64,000 nucleotides of DNA, from the NCBI GenBank assembly GCA_036898135.1, contig CM072522.1, forward strand, positions 60,073,853 through 60,137,852. Direction: 5' to 3'. A program made the position numbers and the translations under genes. The stretch comes from Oncomelania hupensis. Taxonomy: Eukaryota; Mollusca; Gastropoda; Littorinimorpha; Pomatiopsidae. Shown here one piece after another: positions 56,164 through 64,000 of the stretch. The notes under the pieces are model-generated. The model made no database searches and was not told the DNA's origin. It was given only the letters and a program-made list of their open reading frames with translations. Positions within the stretch are counted from its first letter, which is position 1, and the number at the start of each line of letters is the position of its first letter.

Positions 56164-58139
56164 TGTTTGTCATGGCTAAACTGTGGTGAAGGGGGCATTG
56201 GTGACCATTTCTTTCAACGGACAGTACAATGGTCAAGCCAAAATGCTAGAGTACAGAAAGGGCAGCGTTGTTTTTCACTAAACGGTACAATAACATGATG
56301 GTATTGTCGAGTGTGGGTCAAGGAATTGGCTAATAAATTATACAATTTAGCACGTGCTGTCAGCTAGGGCATATTTGCGCCGATTCTGTGAACCAATCAT
56401 TAGGCTCAATTTGGTTGCACAAACGCAGTAAAGTTGCTGGAACTAGTCATTCGTTGTCAAGACTTGGGGACAAGCGGATCGTTAGAGAGGTGCAGGGAAC
56501 AAGCCAAGGGGGAGACATTAAGCTGGTAACCGGATTGTGGTCGAAGTGAAGACACCCGGGAGGCTAGTGGGTAATGGAGAGCTAGGTAGCTGTCACCCAT
56601 TTATGGAGCGTCATCGGACGTGTTCCATGTGATGTCGTCAAAGAGAAATCTCTTATCATAAGTCGGTAAGTGAGATTCGACCTCTGGAACCTTGTCTCTA
56701 GCGATCGTCAAAGGGAGAAAGGGGGGAAGAAACTATTTAGGGAGGGCTGGTAGCAAAAATGTGTGAATGAGAATGTATAACGTGAAATTGTACGTCTTTA
56801 AACGTTTATAAAAATATTTTAATTGTTAGGATGTTGTATTTAGAAATGGTTTATGTAAAAAGTATTTTGTTGTTGTAAATAATAAGATGACGAGTGGAGG
56901 CAGTTAGCCAAACTCAAAAGAAGAGAGGTGAGGAGAAAATTGTATATGCAGGATAAAAACGGAACATATGTATGTTAAATATGTGGAACTTTTATGATGA
57001 TTGGATTGTGTATAAATCATATGAATGTAACGAAGTGAAAATAAATGGTGAACATGTGTATTAGAGAAATTATAACCATGCAATCTTCTTCAGGAGGCGA
57101 GCAGACCAGGGTAGTTTAAGAGTAATAGATAGAGAAGTAAAAGTTATGCCAGAATAGTAGCCTGTACCATTATTGATTTCAGGTTGGACTTATTATTGTT
57201 GGACCTATCGTCGACGTTATTGTTGGACGTGTCGTCAACGGACGTGTTGATGTTATCCGACTCGTTGTAGTCGTCTCTACAGCAGTGGCAGTTGTAGTGG
57301 TCGTTCCTCGGTCATCCGTGGAAGTAGGGGGGTTACTGTGTTGAGAGGGCAGTGCCGCCGCAGAAGTCATCTGAGGTGGTGGAGAAAGGCAGTGAAGGAG
57401 GAGGGGAGAAATCATCAGAACTAAGGGGCCGTCTGGCAAGCAGACCATCAGTATAGGAGGAGCCACGGCGTCCGTCGATAGTATAGCATAGAAGGAACAG
57501 CTTCATATTAGTTTAGAGATAAATTCGCATTTTTGGACACAGGGACAAATGAAGACTTATTATTCAGTGACTCTAGAAAATATTGTGTGAAAGTCTACAC
57601 GGACAACTCCTACATCTACATTGGATTTTGAACTGTGTGTGTGTGAAACCTTAGTTAGGGAAACTGAAAAAGAAGTACACAGTCGGACTTCATCATCTGC
57701 GACTGTGCACCTAGCTTGTGTATATATGACTGAACTGGGGCATCAAGGTTTTTTTTATATTGTTATTTAAATTACCATTGTGTATACAATATTGTGTGTG
57801 TATTTAAATTAGAAACGACCAGGTGAGAGAGTGATTTTGTCTTGATTCATGATTATACAAATGTGTTGATTGTGTATGGTTTTGAACTGTTTTATGTTTT
57901 AAATTTTGTTTTATTTTTTTCTTTGGTTTCATTTTTTTGTTTCTTAATTGGGTTTTTAATTATATGTTTTATTAAATAAACGTTATATTTGTCTTTTTAC
58001 AACTTATTTCGCTAGTTGTGTTTCTTAGTTTAGTTTAGTGGGAGAAAGGACGCTCGCACACGCATCTACCCTATCACTCCTTGCATGAAGGACTAGTCAC
58101 CTACTTTAAACACCAGAGGGAGGAAGTAGGCCTGACACA
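56164..58139 (+). mobile_element. ~1,976-bp LTR-like non-coding insertion (Y) inside an RTE copy
   Basis: Insert begins TGTTTGTCATGG and ends near CCTGACACA. On either side the RTE ORF sequence is continuous (GACATACCA | TCTCACAAGCC against GACAGACCATCACACAAGCC). AATAAA at 57975-57980 is ~160 bases from the right end. A consensus donor GTCG|GTAAGTGAG (~56664) and an acceptor TTGATTTCAG|GTTGG (~57183) are present. No coding frame. Same layout as insertion X; most likely a solo LTR. Target duplication not resolved. Confidence 0.55.
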
Positions 58140-58440
58140 TCTCACAAGCCATTAGACAACACGATGACCTGCTCACAGTGGTGAAAAAACGTAAAATCAG
58201 ATGGTATGGCCACGTCACCAGATCATCAGGTTTTGTCAAGACCATCCTGCAAGGCACAGTGCAAGGAGGTAGAAGAAGAGGGAGACCGAAAAAGAGGTGG
58301 GAGGATAACATTCAAGAATGGACTTATTTGACACCGAACGAAACAATCAGGGTTGCTGAGGACAGCGAAAGATAACGTGTGCTGGTTAAACGATCATCTG
58401 AATTATGGGATAGGATAGGATATGATATGATAGGATAGGG
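58140..58440 (+). pseudogene. RTE-BovB-like LINE, part 2 (3' end after the insertion)
   Basis: Continues the RTE copy: KKRKIRWYGHVTRSSGFVKT, ILQGTVQGGRRRGRPKKRWE, DNIQEWTYLTPNETIRVAED, then a (GGATA)n tail with GATATGATATGA variants to about 58440. It lies 34 bp left of the CUB exon's donor site, on the opposite strand. Confidence 0.82.
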
Positions 58441-58473
58441 ATAGCTTAAATCAGCACTATCTTAAAAACCAAC

Positions 58474-58675
58474 CTGGACATGGTGGCATACATCATTTTA
58501 AAGCCTCTCTCACTTTCAGTGTAATCACTGCGGAGACTGACGAACACTTGGGCAGGACCAAGGATGACATATAGGGGTACGAAGGTTTGGTAGCCACAGG
58601 TAAACAACTCCTCCGAATCCAAGTCCGAGTAGGAAACGGTCATGCCGACCACGTCAGTGCAGATTGTGTAACATC
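58474..58675 (-). CDS. GRL101-like: GRL101-like gene, exon encoding the C-terminal part of a CUB domain
   Basis: 202 bp. Acceptor TATGTAG (AG 58677-58676) and donor CCAG|GTTGGT (58473). Two leading bases, 66 codons (CYTICTDVVGMTVSYSDLDS, EELFTCGYQTFVPLYVILGP, AQVFVSLRSDYTESERGFKM, MYATMS), two trailing bases. The hydrophobic VFVSLRSD followed by GFKMMYAT is the closing strand pattern of CUB domains (F-x-S-D ... G-F-x-x-x-Y). The phase-2 exit joins the phase at the LDLa exon exactly. CUB plus LDLa plus lectin ahead of LRR-7TM resembles molluscan GRL101-like predictions. The donor is not a perfect consensus. Upstream exons (signal peptide, rest of CUB) were not found. Confidence 0.78.
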
Positions 58676-59545
58676 CTACATAATAACAGTAATCGCAATA
58701 TTGCAATTGCCACATAGCACGCAGGTGATACATAATGATCTGATCAATCTAGGACTGCTATAACCTTTGGGGAAGATGATGATAAGGGATGATTATAGAA
58801 TGTGTAAGCTCGACATGGCTATTGCAGTGAGTCAGAGAGAGAAGAACAGGTTACACTGCTCTGATGCTTCTGAGACATCTTCGATTATAGGCACCCAAAT
58901 CTGGACGTCAGATAAGCCGAAGCCTATGCGTCTCTCTCTCTATCTCTATCTCTCTCTCCCTGTCTCTCCCTGTCTCTGTCTCTCTCACTCTCCCTCTCTT
59001 TATGAATCTATTTACCACAACAACACTTATTACTGCTATAGGCAGTGCAAGGTAAGGCAAGTTTAGTCCAGAAAAAAAAACCTTAAGGGTACATGGGCAT
59101 GGTTAAAATGATATACACAAACATGCAAAATAATTAATTATATAACATTTTAAATGTGTAAAATTAAAACTATTTATGTACACAGAGGAATTGCGGGAAG
59201 GAGGAGGCAGAGGGATTGAGTGGGGACAAGAAGAAAAAAGAAATTGATTGGGGATAGCAACTATGAATCATAACTAACAATACAATTCAATCTAAACGCA
59301 TCAATGACAAAGTACTGAAATTGTTGTTGTTACACACAACTTGTAAATATCAGAACTAGATTAACTTTTGACATGGGATAACAACATTACAATTGTTTAT
59401 TTATTAATGGCATTATTCAAGATTCAAGAATCAATATTATTTATTGCCAAGTGAATAATACACAAAAAATGCATTTGGTCAATGCTGCAGCACCACACAC
59501 AAAAGCATATATAAAACATAATGAACACGTGAACAAGCATGACAG
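58676..59545. other. Unassigned stretch upstream of the CUB exon
   Basis: A CT-rich segment lies near 58930-59000. No exon of the receptor gene is recognised on the minus strand. Probably intron. Confidence 0.35.
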
Positions 59546-59755
59546 CGTTGTGGCCAAGTGGGCTAAGACGGGACTAACTTGCCTTGTCCACAAACCAGAA
59601 ACGAATGGCGCTGACAGGTGTAGGTTCGATTCGGCATCTGGACGTTATGTTTCTCCGAATATTATTTACCTTGGATTCGGGCAATGTCTCGGGGGGGTTT
59701 TCTCCGGGTACTACGGTTTGCTCCCAAAGCAACATTTCAAAAAGCACAAATAATG
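59546..59755 (+). repeat. tRNA-derived SINE, second type
   Basis: Head TGGCCAAGTGGGCTAAGACG (box A, 59551) and GTAGGTTCGATTCGGC (box B, ~59631) with a Leu/Ser-tRNA-like long middle, then core TTTTCTCCGGGTACTACGGT (59698). It shares this core with the SINE at 22447 but has a different tRNA head. The 3' end is AT-rich near 59755. Confidence 0.75.
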
Positions 59756-59952
59756 TTAGATAGGTTGGGTTTGGGCGCGCCACTGTCTGCGACTACGCCT
59801 TCCCAAGGGAGGCGGCCCAGAGGTTATGTTTCCCGATAAAAAGGGATAATAAACTGTAGTTTAAAAAAATGATTTGAAGATAAAGCCATAAAACAGATGA
59901 ACTGTACAAAAGGGCAAATATATATATTTGCTAGTCAACACACACACACGCG

Positions 59953-59991
<39 letters not shown>

Positions 59992-60504
59992 ACATTGCTG
60001 AATCATAGCCATCCAGTTTTCACACTCCCTCCATTTGACCTCGTGTTACTTTAACATTAGCACGCCTATGCGCAGCCAGTAGGCCTACATGTACGAAACT
60101 AGCTCTGAGGCATAGTTACTGGCTCTCCCTACAAACAATGGCGTCAGCATGTGGTTAGGCAATGAGCAGAGACCTGGATGGGTGCACGACGATACACCTA
60201 ACTGTCAATTCGCCTCATTCAACTCGCCTGAACATTAAGTCAAGTCGCCTAGGGTTAGGGTTAGGGTTACCCACTAACACAATACAACACAATAAAACAC
60301 AACGATTAAGTTGTACATTCAAAAACACATGTAGGGCAATTGATATGAGATGTTGCAAATTGACTGAAAACGAGGTGAGGGGAAGGGTGCACGACGATAC
60401 GCCTAACTGTCAATTCACAATTGGAATAACAGTATTTTGTTACCTTGTTAAAAAAATATAAATCTAAATAAAATATGACTTCACGTTTGTCTAGATTATA
60501 TTAT
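59756..60504. repeat. (CA)n(CG)n microsatellite, a 32-bp direct repeat and a telomere-like motif
   Basis: A CA/CG-rich run lies at ~59940-59993. GGGTGCACGACGATACACCT + AACTGTCAATTC occurs at ~60180 and again at ~60386 with one change. Three AGGGTT repeats stand at 60251-60268 (interstitial telomere-like). No gene recognised. Confidence 0.7.
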
Positions 60505-61421
60505 TATCAATCCGGATATTGGAAAGGGATGAGGTCAGTTGATAAAGTAGTAGAAAAGACTGGCTTGTCAGCAAACAGTTAAACAATGGTTATCGAAGCA
60601 AGCTGTATGGCAAATCTATCTTCCACCCCCAAAGAAAATAATAAGAGCAAAATTTGAAAACTCAAGGCTAAATGACATGCACCAAATCGATCTGTTATAT
60701 CTTCCCCACAACAAAATACAAAGCAAAAAACTACAAGTATGGCCTTACTGTTACTGATATAGCTACCAGGTTTAAAGACACTTATGCTCTTAGGACTAAA
60801 ATTTCTGCTCAGGTCACTCATGCCTTAAATGCATTTATTCAAGAGGTTTCCTAGACTTATTCAATGCAATGAGGGGCCTGAATTCAAAGGAGCCATTAAC
60901 CAGCTTTTGTTAAAACATAATGTAACTGCTAGAAGAGGAGTTGTTGGATTACACAGATCACAGGGTATTGTAGAAAACTTTAAATCGGCAACTGGCAGAA
61001 AGGTTATTCACTTATTAATATGAAACCACTAACACAGAATGGGTTATTAAGTTACCTTAAGTTTTTTTTGGAAATGAATTCAGAAGTAAGCACAGTTACA
61101 GGATTGAAACCCGTTGATGCTATTAAAAAGAACCAGACTGCTGTTACTGTTTCAAAGTCTGGTCAGCCGGACCTAACTTTGATGAACAAAACAGTTAGAT
61201 ACCTTTATCAGCCTGGAAAAGTTGCTAATGACACTAGAAGAAGAGCTACAGACCTGGTGTGGTCATTAAGTGTTTACCAAGTTGAGAGAGCATTGTCTAC
61301 TGATCTGCCTGTATATTATTTAAGATTGAGAAGCGATCGTAGAACACCACAAATAAATTTTGTAAAAGAAGAACTTCAGATTTTTCCACCCGACACAGAG
61401 CCATTAAGATTTTCTAATTAA
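60505..61421 (+). pseudogene. Polinton/Maverick retroviral-type integrase, frame-broken
   Basis: Plus-strand pieces in at least three frames: an N-terminal YWKGMRSVDKVVEKTGLSAN, then IYLPPPKKIIRAKFENSRL, then HQIDLLYLPHNK with the first catalytic Asp, YGLTVTDIATRFKDTYALRT with the DI segment, QCNEGPEFKGAINQLLLKHN (Glu in place of Asp before the E-F-K-G), HRSQGIVENF with the Glu, and a chromodomain-like end RRRATDLVWSLSVYQVERAL and FVKEELQIFPPDTEPL. These are signatures of Polinton integrases. The last 133 codons (61020-61421) are open. The element is degenerate here. It is followed at 61.8 kb by its polymerase on the same strand. Confidence 0.82.
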
Positions 61422-61433
61422 GAAAGTAAAAAT

Positions 61434-61787
61434 GTCTAAAAATGAAGGACACAATAAGGAGCTTGAATTGTATATTATAAAATCTTTCACCAATGTTTCT
61501 CATATTGAATGATGAATATTGCACCAACGTTTTCACAGGCTTACCAACAAAATGCATATTTAGGCATAATAACTATACTAAACAGCACCAAATTAATAAA
61601 GAACTTAAATTTGCATGGGAAATAGAATTTGAAAAACATTTGAATAGAATTGTTGAATGTGGAAATTATAATAAAACCCTTTTAATACCATATACATTTT
61701 ACTTTGAGAGATTGTGGGGAAATTGTATCTATAAAGTTCATAAAATGAACCAACATAATGTTTGTAAATGCAAATGTTTTTCCTAGT
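61434..61787 (+). other. Small frames between Polinton integrase and polymerase
   Basis: A frame of 26 codons starting at 61431 (MSKNEGHNKELELYIIKSFT) and a 97-codon frame 61493-61786 overlap. Neither has a domain I recognise. They could be the remnant of a small Polinton gene. Confidence 0.3.
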
Positions 61788-61855
61788 TAATTAGTAAAAT
61801 GTTAGTTTATTTAATTATTTTTTTTATTTACAGTTTTGTTATAAGTATACAAATG

Positions 61856-64000
61856 ATGGACACAAAAAGTTTTTTGCAATCTTCTCTGTTTAAAGACATC
61901 TTTCAAACATTACAACTCCCTATTCTTGACAGTCAAGACTTTATCAAATCTGTTTATACTAAGTATAAAGTTGTACTCAACAGTTTTAATGTCAAATCCC
62001 CCATTAAAATATGCATCCATGCTCAGGTAACCTTTATTAAACCCGGTAGTATTGATAAAAGAATGACTGCATGGGTTTCTTAAAATCAAATTGAAGTGTT
62101 AAAATCTTCAGACCTAGACAATGCTTATAACAACATCTTAATCAAACAGTTTCAAGACAGTATAGAGTGCACAAATATGAAGGGGTCCGTGTGGGCAGAA
62201 GGAACTTTAAAATCATTGGAGCTGAACATTACAAAGTATAATCCAATCGATTGATTGATTGATTGATTTATTGTTGCTTTAGGTCCAGCGGACTCTTCCG
62301 AGCCAAATCAGGACCGGACAACCCCCGATCCGCATAAAAGATCTGCTGAAACAACCCCAGTGGGAAAATTGAATGCCCTCCACCGGCCAGTCACTTTACA
62401 ATAAAGACATCCCACGCGGGGGACGGCTGAGGGTTGACCTCAACTACGCGAACACCCCGGTTACAAAAACAAAATAGAATACAAACATCATTATAAATCA
62501 TCAACCAAACACATACATATAAAATGCCTATAGTGCTAAATAGTACATTCATAGGAAGCCCTAGTGACCACCCGGCAGAAAGCGTCCAACACTCCCAAGC
62601 TGATCCAACAGACCTCATACACAAACAAGGAGTCTTGTCCAGGAAGAGTTTTCAAGAAAAAAGGTAGGTCATTGATCTAGCGAAGAAGAAGATAGTATAG
62701 CAGAGTGAAGGACAGAGCAAGAATAGGAAAGAGTAAATGAGGAAGACAGCGACAGTGGGAATTTAAAGCACTAAATTTCCATAAAGTGGGGATACTATTT
62801 ATACTGAAAACCCCCGGCACTCCAACGGGGGGGAACTGTTGCCGCAGTGAAGCGTCTTGCCTATAAAGGAAAGACAGGTTTTCAACTGTGGCTTTCACTG
62901 TTCCCTTTATAGGTTTGAACAATCTACAGTGGCAAGATTGCTCATGACCCCAAGGGGGATAATCCAATCAAAGGAAAATCTTATATCCCTCTTCCCAAAT
63001 AAATTCTTGACAAGAAGGCTGTGTTGAATATTAAGAACTCAGAGGACAAAATGTTTCATGTGGTGATTTCTGCCTAAATTATATCGTATTCAGTCTAAAA
63101 AAAACATCCTGAAAGAGTGTAACTGTACAAAGATAAAGTAACAAACTTAAATCTTAAGGACATCATTGATTTTAGACTATCAAGGCCCGCAAGGATTTAG
63201 TAACTCATTCATCACACACCTTCATGAAGTCTGCAGTTTCGGGTATGTAGTTGGCAGAGCCGACGGACAACATACAGAGCCTGTGATTTACAGAAAACCC
63301 CATGCAGTTCGGAAGTTCTTAGATAAGATGAACAAAATATACAAATTGTGTTTACTGCAGTTAGATAATCCAACGCCTATGATCTTTACTGAATCTGATT
63401 CCAAAAATTTTCAAGCAGCTACACATTGCCACAATTGTAATAACGAGTTTGACCTCAAGGCCCAAAGGGTGAGAGATCATTGTCATACAACAGGGGCATT
63501 CAGAGGCGCCACTCATCAGGAGTGCAACTTAGAATATGGAATAAAACATTTTTCTCTCCCTATTTTGATTCACAATCTTTGAAATTACGATTCGCACTTA
63601 ATCACTCAGGCAGTGCTGAATGCATACAGATTGTCATGTAATGCTGAGACAGAAGAAACATATAAAACATTCACTCTGAATAAATTAAAGTTTTACGACA
63701 GCTTTCAGCATTTGTCTTCCAGTTTAGACAAACGAGCTAAGAACTTACCCAGCTACCCTATTACTAGTAAATATTTTCCAGATGTTACACTTATTTGGAA
63801 AGGTGTGTATCCTTATGAATACATGGACTCTTGAGATGTGTTTGAAGAATTGGAATTACCACCTAAAGAAAACTTTTATACCTTATTCAGTAAAACATTT
63901 ATTGCTGATTCTGATTATCAACATGCCCAGAACATCTGGAATGCACTCGAATGTGAAAACCTTGGTGACTACCACTACATATATTTAAAAGTTGATGTCT
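61856..64000 (+). pseudogene. Polinton protein-primed type B DNA polymerase, broken and interrupted (3' end off window)
   Basis: Begins near MMDTKSFLQSSLFKDIFQTL and CIHAQVTFIKPGSIDKRMTA, has a stop at ~62081 and continues toward KYNPI at 62240, where a 710-bp retroposon sits. After it: YIPLP, KKAVLNIKNSEDKMFHVV, more breaks, then VRDHCHTTGAFRGATHQECN (zinc-binding-like C/H region, ~63470), FYDSFQHLSSSLDKRAKNLP (exonuclease-associated D-S-F), GVYPYEYMDS and GDYHYIYLKVDV at the edge. This wording is typical of DNA_pol_B_2 polymerases of Polintons, which replicate the element with a terminal protein primer. The palm motifs would lie right of the window. Confidence 0.8.
62249..62958 (-). mobile_element. 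~710-bp (AATC)n-tailed retroposon, full-length copy 2, inside the Polinton polymerase
   Basis: Same element and 5' start (CCCCCTTGGGGTCATGAGCA at 62958) as copy 1, ending in a (GATT)n run on the plus strand at 62249. Flanked by an 11-bp duplication ATAATCCAATC (62238-62248 and 62959-62969). About 95 percent like copy 1 by eye. Contains frames of ~96 and 77 codons that have no recognised domain and are not conserved as intact frames in copy 1. Confidence 0.85.

Noticed and set aside
57179..57466. 95-codon Thr-rich minus-strand ORF
   Set aside because: Inside the non-coding LTR-like insertion Y, low complexity, no homologous frame in insertion X.

Overview
This window is animal nuclear DNA, most likely from a gastropod mollusc. 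The evidence is spliced genes with GT-AG introns, no bacterial-style gene packing, a very high load of microsatellites and minisatellites, many animal-type transposable elements (LTR, CR1, RTE-BovB-like and I-like LINEs, hAT, Tigger-like, Polinton, tRNA-derived SINEs), and one host gene of the GRL101 receptor type first described in the pond snail Lymnaea. The gastropod assignment is an inference from these families. Most long open frames here are shadows of tandem repeats or of elements read in the wrong frame.

Left block (1-7 kb, minus strand): an apparently intact Ty3/gypsy-related gag-pol frame with integrase placed BEFORE reverse transcriptase (the Gmr1 arrangement), its leader and a 1,065-bp LTR. 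It sits inside the leader of a second LTR element, whose LTR (6166-6719) interrupts a decayed FLYWCH zinc-finger coding sequence. From 7 to 16 kb there are decayed LINE and gypsy fragments, a 726-bp inverted-repeat MITE and several minisatellites, one of which (13250-13557) appears to have grown out of a LINE ORF1 fragment.

16-34 kb is accessory repeat land: a composite (TAC)n satellite split by a hAT element, two small hAT-type MITEs, Tigger-like fragments, a pair of 424-427 bp LTR-like insertions, three copies of an unclassified ~700-bp retroposon with an (AATC)n tail, RTE-type LINE copies, long compound microsatellites and, at 31.7-32.6 kb, two weak candidate exons.

34-39 kb: a 32-bp minisatellite interrupted by a nearly complete CR1-like LINE with an uninterrupted 947-codon frame, then a 48-bp minisatellite. 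39.8-58.7 kb is the genomic span of the host gene on the minus strand. Four phase-compatible exons (58474-58675 CUB, 47920-48099 LDLa, 43029-43254 first half of a C-type lectin domain, 39881-42673 second half of the lectin domain, four LDLa repeats, leucine-rich repeats and seven transmembrane helices) predict a large leucine-rich-repeat GPCR. The N-terminal exons lie beyond the window or were not found. Its introns hold the 30-bp VNTR with an inserted 1.1-kb MITE, two ~2-kb LTR-like non-coding insertions, and two long RTE LINE copies.

59-64 kb: a tRNA-derived SINE, a short interstitial telomere-like repeat, and a decayed Polinton/Maverick (integrase, then protein-primed type B DNA polymerase running off the right edge), interrupted by a full-length copy of the 700-bp retroposon with an 11-bp target duplication.

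Everything was read by eye. Clade names rest on motif recognition, not on database searches.
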